Assembly (NCBI GenBank): GCA_965267425.1
Contig: OZ253959.1
Coordinates: 558,001 to 622,000, forward strand
DNA: 64,000 nt
Direction: 5' to 3'
Origin: G965267425 sp965267425
Lineage (GTDB): Bacteria; Bacteroidota; Bacteroidia; Flavobacteriales_E; Vicingaceae
A program made the translations under genes and the position numbers. This document shows, piece after piece, positions 33,271-42,641 of this stretch (position 1 is the stretch's first letter; each line of letters opens with the position of its first letter). The notes beneath the pieces were generated by a model that was not told where the DNA came from, did no database searches, and was given only the letters and a program-made list of their open reading frames with translations.

Positions 33271-33658
33271 GGCAATCACAATGGGTATTAGACATTCTCA
33301 CTTCACGAATTTCGGCATTTTTATCACAAGATGTAATGTTCATCTCAACCGGTGAGCCAGTCGAATGGGTATATTCCAGAAAATATACCGGACATTCACC
33401 ACTTCGAACATCACTTTTATCAAAATCGATATAGGCCTCATTTATGATTGAATCAATGTTAGCTGTATCAATTTGTAAGCAATTGATTTGACATAAAGCC
33501 TGAGAACTATAGTGAATGGAATTGCTTGTAAGTTTTGCTTTGATTTGCTCTTTTGGTAACCATGGGTTTGAATCCCTGTTCTTAGAAATGAAATAAACGG
33601 CAACAAATCCCAGAATCACTCCAAAGAAATAAAAACGTAACCTTCGCCCAAACGTCAT
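33260..33658 (-). CDS. DUF4258-like membrane-anchored protein
   Basis: 132 residues. An N-terminal span (about 8-24, FYFFGVILGFVAVYFIS) precedes a periplasmic domain with six cysteines, two in ALCQINCLQ and two in HCDC at the end. The layout recalls proteins annotated as DUF4258 found beside ald in Flavobacteriia; I am not certain of the family. Paired cysteines suggest disulfide bonds or a metal site. It is placed between ald (3 bp upstream) and the M48 protease (11-bp overlap). Confidence 0.68.
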   Translation of the reverse strand: MTFGRRLRFYFFGVILGFVAVYFISKNRDSNPWLPKEQIKAKLTSNSIHYSSQALCQINCLQIDTANIDSIINEAYIDFDKSDVRSGECPVYFLEYTHSTGSPVEMNITSCDKNAEIREVRMSNTHCDCHED

Positions 33659-33661
33659 AAA

Positions 33662-34882
33662 CTAGTGCAAATTGGGCATTAATAGATCCAAATCTTTGTA
33701 TGGAAGGTTGAATGTTTCCGCCAAGTATTTATTGGTCAACACACCTTTATAGATGTATATTCCTTTTTGAATGCCCTTGTACTTTCGAATGGAACTTTCA
33801 ATTCCACCTTCTTCGCCCGCTTCCAACAAAGCAGGAGCAAACACATTGCTCAACGCATACGATGCAGTGCGGGCAACACGTGAAGCAATATTTGGCACAC
33901 AATAATGGATTACCCCATGTTTGGTGAACGTAGGGTTTTCATGTGAAGTAATCTCCGAAGTCTCGAAGCATCCTCCTTTGTCAATACTTACGTCAACAAT
34001 AACACTACCTTCTTTCATTTTTTCCACCATGGATTCGCTTACAATACATGGGGTTCTACCACCGTCGGACGCTCGAATTGCTCCAATAACCACATCAGCT
34101 TGTTGCAATGCTTTTGATAACATATTTGGCTGCAAGATGGAAGTGCTGATTCGCTGGCCAATATTGTCTTGTAAGCGTCTCAGCTTATAGATGCTATTGT
34201 TAAAAATTTTAACCGAAGCTCCCAATCCCAAAGCAGATCTTGCGGCAAATTCACCCACCGTTCCTGCACCAAGAATCACGACGGATGTAGGTGATATGCC
34301 AGATACACCTCCAAACATCATTCCTTGTCCTCCCATGTTATTACTTAGGTGCTCAGCAGCAATCAGAATGGAAGAATTCCCTGCTATTTCTCCCATAGCT
34401 CTTACAATTGGATATATACCATCTTCATCTTTAATGTAATCATAGGCTATGGCGGTAATCTTTTTGTCGATCAGCTGTTTTAAGAAATTTTTGGGCTGAA
34501 TAGGCAACTGCAAAGCAGAAATTAAGGTTTGATTGGTACTCATCATACCTATCTCTTCCATGCTGGGAGGTTCAACTTTGAGAACTAAGTCAGCCTTGTA
34601 AACATCTTCCGTATTTCTGACAATTTCAGCCCCTGCCTCCGAATATTCATTGTCCTTAAAATTTGCTGCAGCCCCGGCATCTGATTCGATCAATACCCGA
34701 TGACCATTGTTGACCAGCAAAGCTACAGCATCAGGTACCAATGGGACCCTTTTTTCTTGAATGGAAATTTCTTTAGGAATGCCAATATATAGTTGGCTTT
34801 TTTTTCGAGGAACTTCAATCATCTCCTCTTGTGGCATAAATCCCTTTGCAAGAGATTTGAGAATGTCATCATTAGGTGTCAT
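33662..34882 (-). CDS. ald: Alanine dehydrogenase
   Basis: 406 residues. It interconverts L-alanine with pyruvate and ammonia using NAD. Evidence: IGIPKEISIQEKRVPLVPDAV at the N-terminus, ESDAGAAANFKDNEYSEAGA, the nucleotide-binding VVILGAGTVGEFAARSALGLGASV, and VDVSIDKGGCFETSE. About 35 residues longer than the classic enzyme because of an N-terminal extension (to residue 30), which is usual in Bacteroidota. It overlaps tsaE by 11 bp within the porX operon. Confidence 0.93.
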   Translation of the reverse strand: MTPNDDILKSLAKGFMPQEEMIEVPRKKSQLYIGIPKEISIQEKRVPLVPDAVALLVNNGHRVLIESDAGAAANFKDNEYSEAGAEIVRNTEDVYKADLVLKVEPPSMEEIGMMSTNQTLISALQLPIQPKNFLKQLIDKKITAIAYDYIKDEDGIYPIVRAMGEIAGNSSILIAAEHLSNNMGGQGMMFGGVSGISPTSVVILGAGTVGEFAARSALGLGASVKIFNNSIYKLRRLQDNIGQRISTSILQPNMLSKALQQADVVIGAIRASDGGRTPCIVSESMVEKMKEGSVIVDVSIDKGGCFETSEITSHENPTFTKHGVIHYCVPNIASRVARTASYALSNVFAPALLEAGEEGGIESSIRKYKGIQKGIYIYKGVLTNKYLAETFNLPYKDLDLLMPNLH

Positions 34883-35297
34883 GTGCCTCCAATTTAATTT
34901 TTCTTCCGGTTGCCATTACCGCAATCTTTACTTTTACGAAAGAAAAATTAAAAAGTTTCAATAATTTTTCCGGCCACTCCACAAAGCAATAAATATCAGT
35001 TCTGTCAAGGTATTCCTCTATCCCTAATTCGATTAGTTCATCCTCTTCCTCTATTCGATACAAATCCATATGAACCATTTTTTCTTGAGTTGGAAGAGTA
35101 TATTCATTTATGATAGAAAAAGTGGGGCTGTTTACGTCATCTTCACAACCCAATGTTGCTGCAAATGCCTTTACAAGTGCGGTTTTTCCAGCACCCAAAT
35201 CACCCTCCAACATAAAATACCGGTGATGGGGAAAATGATCTTGAATTTGCTTAGCAACATAAAGCAATTCACCTTCCTTATTGATGTCAAACTCCAA
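34872..35297 (-). CDS. tsaE: tRNA threonylcarbamoyladenosine biosynthesis ATPase TsaE
   Basis: 141 residues. With TsaB and TsaD it installs t6A at position 37 of ANN-decoding tRNAs. Walker A GDLGAGKT is at 32-39, SPTFSIINEY and HMDLYRI follow, and FVEWPEKL is the Walker B-like end of the family. The only start is TTG at 35297, directly after the porX TAA and in the same frame, so the two coding regions are separated by one stop codon. Overlaps ald by 11 bp. Confidence 0.93.
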   Translation of the reverse strand: MEFDINKEGELLYVAKQIQDHFPHHRYFMLEGDLGAGKTALVKAFAATLGCEDDVNSPTFSIINEYTLPTQEKMVHMDLYRIEEEDELIELGIEEYLDRTDIYCFVEWPEKLLKLFNFSFVKVKIAVMATGRKIKLEAHDT

Positions 35298-36848
35298 TTA
35301 TTTCGGCGTTAACGTAATGTAAGGAATAACTACCTCTTCCAATGATAATCCACCATGTTGGAATGTCTTGCGATAATATTTAACATAATGGTTGTAATTG
35401 TTAGGATAGGCGAAAAACATGTTTTCCTTAACAAAAACAAAGGCCTGACTCACATTAACTTTAGGAAGATAAATATCACCTGGATTTTTGGAGAAAAGGA
35501 CATCTTTTTCTTGAAAGCTCAAGTTTTTACCCTGCTTGTAACGCAAGTTTGAGTTAGTTTCTCTATCTCCAACAATTTTACTTGGTTCATTCACCAATAT
35601 GGAGCCATGATCTGTTCCTATCACCACCTTTCCTTTTCGTGCTGCAATTTCTTTTAGTGCATCAAACAAGGGTGAATGTTCAAACCATGAAAGAGTTAAT
35701 GAACGATAAGCAGCTTCATCTTCCGCTAATTCTCGAATGATTTCTGTATCCGTTCTTGCGTGTGACAACATATCGACAAAGTTGTAGATGATCACATTCA
35801 ATGGATTCTTCATCATATTGGGGATGCGGTCAATCAATTTTCGTCCATAATTATGGTTGAGAACTTTATTGTAAGAAAATGAGATATTATGTCCCAGACG
35901 CTGTAATTGATGCTCCAACAATTCTTTCTCATGTTGATTTTTCCCTCCAGGTTCATCATCATTTAACCACAAATTGGGGTATTTCTTTTCAATCTCAGAA
36001 GGCATCAATCCCGCAAAAATGGCATTTCTCGAGTATTGCGTGGTAGTAGGCAAAATGCTATAAAACGCATCTTCATTGTCAATCCAGAACAAATCACTGA
36101 TTAGATGTGATATAGCCCTCCATTGATCCATTCGAAGATTATCAATGAGAACAAAAAATAACGATTCATCATTGTTGATTTTTGGCGAAATGTGTTGCTT
36201 AAAGAAGTTATGGGACATCACAGGTGCGTCATCTGGATTATTTAACCAGTATTGGTAATTGTCTTCAACAAATTTTCCAAATTGACGATTTGCTTCATTT
36301 TTTTGCATGAGCAGCACCTCTTCCATTCCTGAATCCTGAGATTTCTCCAATTCCAATTCCCAATAAACCAGCTTTTTGTAAATCTCAACCCAATCTTCAT
36401 AATCCATCTGACTACTCAATTGAATTCCAATATTTCTAAACTCCTGCTGATAATCTGTGGTGGTCTTCTCACTGATCAGACGTTCTGTATCCAAATTTTT
36501 CTTGATGGAAAGTAAAATTTGATTTGGATTTACAGGTTTGATGAGGTAATCAGAAATCTTACTTCCAATAGCTTCCTCCATGATGGACTCCTCTTCATTT
36601 TTGGTAATCATGATTACCGGCATATCAGGTGCAGAGGATTTTACACTATCAAGCGTTTCCAATCCCGAAAGTCCTGGCATGTTTTCATCTAGAAACATAA
36701 TATCAAAATGCTCATTGTCCATTTTGTCCAAAGCGCCATCTCCACTGTTGGCAGTTTCTACCTGATAACCTTTGTCTTCAAGAAACAGAATATGCGGTTT
36801 CAACAATTCTATTTCATCATCCGCCCATAAAATTTTTATCTTTCTCAT
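35298..36848 (-). CDS. porX: T9SS regulator PorX: response regulator fused to a PglZ-type phosphodiesterase domain
   Basis: 516 residues. Residues 1-120 are a receiver domain (ILWADDE, phospho-acceptor D54 in FLDENMPG, K104 in YLIKP). After a helical linker, the C-terminal part from about 200 is a PglZ/alkaline-phosphatase-like domain: FFVLIDNLRMDQW, LPTTTQYSRNAIF with the likely nucleophilic threonine, and IGTDHGS with metal ligands. This is the PorX architecture, which in Porphyromonas gingivalis works with the PorY kinase and a sigma factor to control type IX secretion. porY is not in the window. It heads a five-gene overlapping operon; a TTTG-N21-TATTTTTG promoter lies about 60 bp upstream. 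Confidence 0.94.
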   Translation of the reverse strand: MRKIKILWADDEIELLKPHILFLEDKGYQVETANSGDGALDKMDNEHFDIMFLDENMPGLSGLETLDSVKSSAPDMPVIMITKNEEESIMEEAIGSKISDYLIKPVNPNQILLSIKKNLDTERLISEKTTTDYQQEFRNIGIQLSSQMDYEDWVEIYKKLVYWELELEKSQDSGMEEVLLMQKNEANRQFGKFVEDNYQYWLNNPDDAPVMSHNFFKQHISPKINNDESLFFVLIDNLRMDQWRAISHLISDLFWIDNEDAFYSILPTTTQYSRNAIFAGLMPSEIEKKYPNLWLNDDEPGGKNQHEKELLEHQLQRLGHNISFSYNKVLNHNYGRKLIDRIPNMMKNPLNVIIYNFVDMLSHARTDTEIIRELAEDEAAYRSLTLSWFEHSPLFDALKEIAARKGKVVIGTDHGSILVNEPSKIVGDRETNSNLRYKQGKNLSFQEKDVLFSKNPGDIYLPKVNVSQAFVFVKENMFFAYPNNYNHYVKYYRKTFQHGGLSLEEVVIPYITLTPK

Positions 36849-36906
36849 CGATTTTTAATTTCTTTCTAGATACATGTCGACATTAAAGATTGTGACGACA
36901 TTTGTA

Positions 36907-36939
36907 CAAAAATATAGCTTAATTGAATTCTCCTTCAAA
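36907..36939 (-). promoter_or_regulatory. Promoter of the porX operon
   Basis: Minus strand: TTTG at 36939-36936, 21 nt, TATTTTTG at 36914-36907, giving a leader of about 50 nt. The -33 element lies inside the first codons of the divergent HD gene. Confidence 0.55.
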
Positions 36940-38155
36940 CTATAAACGTAAAATATTCAACGATCCTATTTATGGATTTATTTCTATTCCCTCGAAATTA
37001 ATTTTTGATTTAATAGAACACCGGTATTTTCAGCGATTGAGAAGGATTAAACAGCTGGGTACCACCCATCTTGTTTATCCTGGTGCATTGCATACTCGTT
37101 TTCACCATGCATTAGGAGCTATGCACCTAATGATGACCGCTTTGGATATTTTGAGAAAAGAAGATGTTGAAATCAGTGAACATGAATACGAATCTGCATG
37201 TGTAGCAATTCTATTGCATGATTTAGGTCATGGACCCTATTCACATTCTCTTGAATTTGCACTCATCAAGGAAATTCAACATGAGGAAATCTCATTGGCC
37301 ATGATGAATCAATTGAACAAAGAATTTGAAGGTCAACTTGATACTGCCATTGCCATATTTAAAGGAGATTATCAAAAAAGATTTTTACACCAATTGGTTT
37401 CCAGTCAATTGGACGTTGATCGATTGGATTACTTAAAACGAGATAGTTTTTATACAGGCGTTACGGAAGGTGTTATCGGTTCAGAAAGAATATTATCCAT
37501 GTTGAGGGTGCATAATGAAGAATTGGTTATCCAATCAAAAGGTATTTATTCCATTGAAAAGTTTTTGATTGCAAGAAGGTTGATGTATTGGCAAGTTTAC
37601 CTTCATAAAACAGTGGTAGCTGCAGAAAAACTTCTGGTGAATATTCTGAAGAGAGCCAAAGAATTGGCAGCAGAAGGACATCAGTTATTTGCCTCTCCGG
37701 CCTTGTCATATTTTTTGCGAGTAGCATCGGTGGATATATTCGATTTGTCAAAACTAGAGTTTATTGAAAAATTTAATCTGCTGGATGATAATGATGTTTA
37801 TTTAAGCATAAAAGTTTGGACGGACCATTCCGATCCCGTATTGTCTCAATTATCCAAAAATTTTGTTGAAAGACATTTGTATAAAATTAAAATCAGCAAA
37901 GAACCTTTTAATGCTGTGGAAATAGAGGAGCAATTTGGTAATATGGAAAATTCAAAACTCGTATCGCCTGAACATAAGGCATATTATGTCTTTACCGGCA
38001 AACTTGAAAATAATGCCTACAATCCTGAGATAGGAAAAATTACCATGTTGGATAAGCATAATAACATAATGGATGTATCAGATGCCGCTGATTTAATGAA
38101 TATTTCAGTATTGACAGAACCTGTCCAGAAGTATTTTCTTTGTTATACTTCCTGA
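36923..38155 (+). CDS. HD-domain phosphohydrolase (dNTPase-like)
   Basis: 410 residues. The HD metal site is spread over HTRFHHALGAMHL (first His), LLHDLGHGPYSHSLE (HD) and SSQLDVDRLDYLKRDSFYTG (last Asp), the layout of SAMHD1/dGTPase-like enzymes, so a nucleotide triphosphohydrolase is likely. The frame offers only a TTG start (36923), and SNYKRKIFNDPIYGFI just after it is the conserved N-terminus, so this start is credible. It is divergent from porX and upstream of the lipid A genes. In many Flavobacteriia an lpxD copy follows here; in this genome 110 bp of non-coding DNA follow instead. Confidence 0.88.
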   Translation: MNSPSNYKRKIFNDPIYGFISIPSKLIFDLIEHRYFQRLRRIKQLGTTHLVYPGALHTRFHHALGAMHLMMTALDILRKEDVEISEHEYESACVAILLHDLGHGPYSHSLEFALIKEIQHEEISLAMMNQLNKEFEGQLDTAIAIFKGDYQKRFLHQLVSSQLDVDRLDYLKRDSFYTGVTEGVIGSERILSMLRVHNEELVIQSKGIYSIEKFLIARRLMYWQVYLHKTVVAAEKLLVNILKRAKELAAEGHQLFASPALSYFLRVASVDIFDLSKLEFIEKFNLLDDNDVYLSIKVWTDHSDPVLSQLSKNFVERHLYKIKISKEPFNAVEIEEQFGNMENSKLVSPEHKAYYVFTGKLENNAYNPEIGKITMLDKHNNIMDVSDAADLMNISVLTEPVQKYFLCYTS

Positions 38156-38265
38156 ATTCACCAATTGTTGGGTCTCCAAGTTTAAAATTTTCTACTTTTG
38201 ACATGATTTTACCAACGGTGGCTTCGTAGTTGCTGTTTGTAATTGCCAATTGTTAAAGCAAATAC

Positions 38266-39657
38266 ATGGGTGATAAGCAGAGAACAATAGAAAAAGAAGT
38301 TAAAGTAACTGGTATAGGTTTGCATACGGGGAAAGTATCAAATATGCTTTTCAAACCTGCCAAAGAAGGAACCGGTTATGTTTTTAAGAGGACTGATTTA
38401 GAAGGGCAACCAACCATAAAAGCTGACGTTGACAATGTAGTAGATACGGCCAGAGGAACTACATTGGAACAAGGAGGTCATAGAATTCACACAGTGGAAC
38501 ATGCATTGGCTGCTGTTTACAGCTTGGGAATTGACAACCTTGAAATGGAAATGGATGGTCCTGAAGTACCAATTATGGACGGTAGTTCCTATCCTTTCTT
38601 GACCGCATTGGAAAGTGCTGGTATTAAAGAACAGGATGTTGATAAGGACTATTTTGTTCTCGAAGAAAATCTCTCTTATGAAGACGAGGAAAGACAAACT
38701 GAAATGTTGGCTGTACCTCAGGATGAATTTCGGGTAACCGTTATGGTGGATTATCATTCCCGAATTTTGGGAACGCAACATGCATCCATGTATCACTTGG
38801 GAGAATTCAAAGAAGAGATTTCTCAATGCAGGACGTTCGTATTCTTAAGAGAACTTGAACAGTTAGCCAAAAATGGTTTGATTAAAGGAGGTGACTTAGA
38901 TAATGCCATTGTTTTGGTTAATGAAATTCCTACTCAAGAGAAATTAGATGAGCTCGCTGATTTATTGGATAAGCCGCATGTGCAGATTAAAGAGACGGGT
39001 GTCTTAAACACTACTAATCTGCATTTTGACAATGAGCCGGCAAGACATAAATTATTGGATATCGTAGGGGATTTGGCGTTAGTGGGTAAACCAATTAAGG
39101 CACATATCCTGGCCGCCAGACCAGGTCACAAGGGCAATACGGAATTTGCTAAACTGATCAAAACTAAGATCAAGGAAAATCGACGCAACAAAACTCCAAA
39201 GTTTGATTTGAATCAAGCACCTTTGTACGATATCAATGGAATCCAAAAGCTCATTCCACACAGATACCCTATGATTTTGGTAGACAAAATTCTGGAATTA
39301 ACGGAAAATTCTGTGGTAGGAGTGAAAAGTGTCACAATGAATGAATGGTTTTTCCAAGGCCATTTTCCAGATAGTCCTGTTATGCCTGGTGTTTTAATTA
39401 TTGAAGCAATGGCCCAAACCGGGGGTATTTTAGCGTTGAACAATGTTAGTGACCCAGAAAACTACCTGACTTACTTTATGAAAATAGACAATGCGAGATT
39501 TAAAAATAAAGTGGTTCCAGGTGACACATTGATTTTTAAATTGGAATTGCTCTCCGAAATCAGAAGAGGGATATGCCATATGAATGCTGTTGCATACGTT
39601 CGCGATAAAGTGGCGGCAGAAGCAGAGTTAATGGCTCAAATTGTTAAACAAGATTAG
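38266..39657 (+). CDS. lpxC/fabZ: Bifunctional LpxC/FabZ: lipid A deacetylase fused to hydroxyacyl-ACP dehydratase
   Basis: 463 residues. Residues 1-310 are LpxC, the zinc deacetylase that commits UDP-acyl-GlcNAc to lipid A: VEHALAAVYSLGIDNLEMEMDG and MDGSSYPF, and the zinc-binding HKLLDIVGDLAL. Residues about 320-463 are FabZ: HRYPMILVDKI from 332 and GHFPDSPVMPGVLIIEAMAQ with catalytic H366. This fusion is a Bacteroidota/Chlorobi hallmark and couples two enzymes competing for hydroxyacyl-ACP. A TACTTTTG box at 38193-38200 is a possible promoter. lpxA starts 11 bp downstream. Confidence 0.97.
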   Translation: MGDKQRTIEKEVKVTGIGLHTGKVSNMLFKPAKEGTGYVFKRTDLEGQPTIKADVDNVVDTARGTTLEQGGHRIHTVEHALAAVYSLGIDNLEMEMDGPEVPIMDGSSYPFLTALESAGIKEQDVDKDYFVLEENLSYEDEERQTEMLAVPQDEFRVTVMVDYHSRILGTQHASMYHLGEFKEEISQCRTFVFLRELEQLAKNGLIKGGDLDNAIVLVNEIPTQEKLDELADLLDKPHVQIKETGVLNTTNLHFDNEPARHKLLDIVGDLALVGKPIKAHILAARPGHKGNTEFAKLIKTKIKENRRNKTPKFDLNQAPLYDINGIQKLIPHRYPMILVDKILELTENSVVGVKSVTMNEWFFQGHFPDSPVMPGVLIIEAMAQTGGILALNNVSDPENYLTYFMKIDNARFKNKVVPGDTLIFKLELLSEIRRGICHMNAVAYVRDKVAAEAELMAQIVKQD

Positions 39658-39668
39658 AAAAACACAGC

Positions 39669-40448
39669 ATGATCTCTCAAAAAGCTGAAGTAAACAGCAA
39701 TGCCAAAATAGATAAGGGAGTTACTATTGAATCATTTTCTGTAATTGAAGAAGATGTTGAAATTGGAGAAGGAACTTGGATTGGCCCCAATGTAACCATA
39801 ATGAATGGTGCCAGAATTGGTAAAAATTGTCAAATTTTTCCTGGGGCAGTCATTTCAGCCATTCCTCAAGATTTGAAATATCAGGGAGAAAAAACTACGG
39901 CTGAAATTGGCAACAACAGCATTATTAGAGAATGCGTTACAATTAACAAAGGTACAGCAGACAGACACAAGACGGCTCTGGGTGACAATTGTTTAGTCAT
40001 GGCCTATTCACATTTGGCCCATGATGCCATTGTTGGAAACAATGTTATTCTGGCAAATAACGCAACCATAGCCGGACACGTGGTTATTGAGGATTTTGCA
40101 ATTCTTGAAGGTATTGTTGCCGTTCAACAATTTGTTCGCATCGGGGCTCATTCTTTTATTACCGGAGGATCTTTGGTTAGAAAAAATGTCCCTCCTTTTG
40201 TCAAGGCGGCTCGTGAGCCGATATCTTATGCTGGAATTAACTCGGTTGGTCTTAAAAGAAGAGGGTTCGATCTGGAAAGCATTCATTTAATTGAAGACAT
40301 TTATAGAATTCTTTACGTGAAGGGCGTGAACATATCAAATGCTGTTTCCGAAATTCAAGACGAAATCGAAGACTCCCCTTACAAAACACAAATTTTAGAA
40401 TTCATAGATAAGTCAAGTAAGGGAATTATTCGAGGTCCTTTATCCTGA
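39669..40448 (+). CDS. lpxA: UDP-N-acetylglucosamine acyltransferase
   Basis: 259 residues of left-handed beta-helix hexapeptide repeats (for example VTIESFSVIEEDVEIGEGTWIGPNV, not quoted in full) with a helical C-terminus. It adds the first hydroxyacyl chain to UDP-GlcNAc. The catalytic histidine is in SHLAHDAIVGNN (H118), and GGSLVRKNVPPFVKAAREP is the usual end of the helix. It follows lpxC/fabZ and is followed after one base by the ABC ATPase gene. Confidence 0.96.
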   Translation: MISQKAEVNSNAKIDKGVTIESFSVIEEDVEIGEGTWIGPNVTIMNGARIGKNCQIFPGAVISAIPQDLKYQGEKTTAEIGNNSIIRECVTINKGTADRHKTALGDNCLVMAYSHLAHDAIVGNNVILANNATIAGHVVIEDFAILEGIVAVQQFVRIGAHSFITGGSLVRKNVPPFVKAAREPISYAGINSVGLKRRGFDLESIHLIEDIYRILYVKGVNISNAVSEIQDEIEDSPYKTQILEFIDKSSKGIIRGPLS

Positions 40449-40449
40449 T

Positions 40450-41082
40450 ATGCAAGTTGAACTTTCAGAAATTGGAAAACGATTCGGTCGATCCTGGGTT
40501 TTCAAAAATGTAAATTGGAATTTTGAATCTGGAACGTGTTGTTCAATCACCGGACCTAACGGATCGGGAAAAACAACTATGCTGAAAATCATATCCGGAT
40601 TTGGACTACCGGACAAGGGAGAAATCAAGTATAGATTAAATAATCAAGAATTCTTGACTTCTGATTTGTACAAAGAAGTTTCTGTTGCTGCCCCATATTT
40701 ACATTTGATTGAATCGTATACCATCCAAGAACAAATTGAATTTCACGAAAAATTGAAACCATTTGATTTCAACCTTTCTTCTAAGGATGTTTTACAGTTG
40801 TTGAATATGGAATCAAGTTCTCAAAAATTCATTCATGATTGTTCAACTGGAATGAAACAACGAATAAAATTGGCGCTTTCTATCCTCAATTCAGGAACCC
40901 TGTTGCTCTTAGATGAACCCGCTAGCAACCTGGATCAAGAGGGTGTCACATGGTATCATCAATTACTGGAAAAATATACAGCCAATAAAACAGTCATAAT
41001 TTGTACAAATCATCCCAATCTGGATACCGTAAAAATTGACAATAACTTACAGATTACTGATTTCGTTTCTAAAGCCCTATAA
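40450..41082 (+). CDS. Lone ABC-type ATPase
   Basis: 210 residues, one ATP-binding cassette. Walker A GPNGSGKTTMLKIISG, a weakened signature STGMKQRIKLALSI (for LSGGQ) and Walker B LLLLDEPASNLD followed by the H-loop CTNHPN. There is no permease gene beside it. It begins one base after lpxA and is followed by efp. The closest style is CcmA-like or short exporter ATPases. The substrate and membrane partner are unknown; the position suggests a link to envelope lipid export but this is only inference. Confidence 0.85.
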   Translation: MQVELSEIGKRFGRSWVFKNVNWNFESGTCCSITGPNGSGKTTMLKIISGFGLPDKGEIKYRLNNQEFLTSDLYKEVSVAAPYLHLIESYTIQEQIEFHEKLKPFDFNLSSKDVLQLLNMESSSQKFIHDCSTGMKQRIKLALSILNSGTLLLLDEPASNLDQEGVTWYHQLLEKYTANKTVIICTNHPNLDTVKIDNNLQITDFVSKAL

Positions 41083-41135
41083 GCCTATTCCATAGTTTGC
41101 CATTATTCTTAGATTTGTAGCTTAAACTATACAGA

Positions 41136-41699
41136 ATGGCGACTACTGCTGATTTTAAAAATGGTCTTTGTATTAAGTACAACAACGATTTGTACACCAT
41201 TGTTGAATTCCAACATGTAAAACCTGGAAAAGGACCAGCTTTTGTAAGAACAAAGTTGAAGAACCTTAACAACGGTAAAGTAATTGATAACACGTTTAAC
41301 GCTGGGGTAAAAATTGAAACGGTTCGAATCGAAAACAGAACGTATCAATACTTGTATAAGGATGATGTGGGATTTCATTTTATGAACAGCCAAACCTATG
41401 AACAAATTTCACTGGAGCCCCATTTAATTAATGCTCCAGATTTCCTGAAAGAAGGAGATAACGTGAATATATTGTTTCATGCAGAAGAAGAGTTGCCAAT
41501 GTCATGTGAGCTTCCTCCTTTTGTAGAGTTGGAAGTAACGTATACTGAACCTGGTATTAAAGGTGACACAGCCACTAATACACTTAAGCCAGCAAAAGTT
41601 GAAACAGATGCCAATGTAAATGTTCCGTTGTTCATTGAAACCGGTGACAGAATAAAAATTGATACACGTACAGGAGCCTATTCTGAAAGAGTAAAATAA
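41136..41699 (+). CDS. efp: Elongation factor P
   Basis: 187 residues. It enters the ribosomal E site to relieve stalling at polyproline. The tip loop VKPGKGPAFVRTKLKNL carries the lysine that is modified in many bacteria; no modification enzyme lies in the window. The C-terminal GDRIKIDTRTGAYSERV is standard. A TAGATTTG box at 41110-41117 gives it a possible promoter of its own within the lipid A cluster. lpxD follows after 6 bp. Confidence 0.97.
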   Translation: MATTADFKNGLCIKYNNDLYTIVEFQHVKPGKGPAFVRTKLKNLNNGKVIDNTFNAGVKIETVRIENRTYQYLYKDDVGFHFMNSQTYEQISLEPHLINAPDFLKEGDNVNILFHAEEELPMSCELPPFVELEVTYTEPGIKGDTATNTLKPAKVETDANVNVPLFIETGDRIKIDTRTGAYSERVK

Positions 41700-41705
41700 A
41701 CTCGA

Positions 41706-42638
41706 ATGAAATTATTTCCGCAGAAATCCGTAAAGGAAATTGCTGACCTTCTTGACATAACCTTTGTTGGTGATGGGAATATTCCAGTGGAAGGATTAAA
41801 TGAAATCCATCGGGTTGAACCAGGAGACATCGTATTTGTTGATCATCCTAAATATTATGAAAAAGCCTTAAAGTCGGCGGCCACTATTGTATTGATCAAC
41901 AAAGAAGTTGAGTTACCGGAAGGTAAGGCGCTTTTGCTCTCTGACGATCCTTTTAGAGATTTTAACAGGTTAAGCTCCATTTTTTCTCCGTTTAATTTTG
42001 ATTTTTCTGCAGCATCTGCACGAAATGATATTTCGGATAGTTGTAGAATTGATGACAGTGTTCGCATTGCACCAAATGTGAAATTTGGAGAAAACGTTAT
42101 CATTTATCCAAACGTTACCATATATAACAATGTTGAAATTGGTAATGATGTAATTATTCACGCAGGATCGACCATTGGAGGACATGCTTTTTATTACAAA
42201 AACAGACCTGAAGGCATGGACAGATTATTGACTTGTGGTGGTGTGAGAATTGAAGACAAGGTGGAAATTGGTGCTTGTTCAACCGTAGATGCAGGTGTGA
42301 CAGCATTGACCATAATTGGAAGAGGAACCAAAATTGATAACTTGGTACAGGTTGGGCACGATACCATAGTAGGAAAGAATTGTATTCTGGCTGCTCAGGT
42401 TGGGTTGGCCGGTTGTGTAGAGGTACAAGACGGTGTAAAACTATGGGGTCAGGTAGGTGTGGCAAGTGATATAGTTATTGGAGAGAACGCTGAACTGATG
42501 GCCCAAACAGGGGTGAATAAAAGTCTTGAAGGCAACTTGAAGTATTTTGGTACTCCAGTTGGAGAGGCGGGAGAAAAAATGCGAGAAATCATTTATATTC
42601 GGAAACTACCAGAGCTCTTCAATGCCAAGGATAAATAA
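41706..42638 (+). CDS. lpxD: UDP-3-O-acylglucosamine N-acyltransferase
   Basis: 310 residues. N-terminal uridine-binding domain (SVKEIADLLDITFVGDGN) followed by hexapeptide repeats and a C-terminal helix. It adds the second hydroxyacyl chain after LpxC. The catalytic histidine fits NLVQVGHDTIVGKN (H218). Bacteroidota often carry two LpxD-like genes near lpxC; this window has only this one, of the type found after efp, so it is either the main LpxD or a paralogue with the first copy elsewhere. The next gene starts 3 bp downstream. Confidence 0.9.
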   Translation: MKLFPQKSVKEIADLLDITFVGDGNIPVEGLNEIHRVEPGDIVFVDHPKYYEKALKSAATIVLINKEVELPEGKALLLSDDPFRDFNRLSSIFSPFNFDFSAASARNDISDSCRIDDSVRIAPNVKFGENVIIYPNVTIYNNVEIGNDVIIHAGSTIGGHAFYYKNRPEGMDRLLTCGGVRIEDKVEIGACSTVDAGVTALTIIGRGTKIDNLVQVGHDTIVGKNCILAAQVGLAGCVEVQDGVKLWGQVGVASDIVIGENAELMAQTGVNKSLEGNLKYFGTPVGEAGEKMREIIYIRKLPELFNAKDK

Positions 42639-42641
42639 TCC

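Noticed and set aside
38040..38249. Minus-strand frame between the HD gene and lpxC/fabZ as a remnant of a lost gene
   Set aside because: Half of it is antisense to the HD gene, it has no family resemblance, and the region contains a likely lpxC promoter.
38161..38254. CCAATTGTT direct repeat 85 bp apart upstream of lpxC/fabZ
   Set aside because: Nine bases of AT-rich sequence repeated twice is not convincing without conservation.
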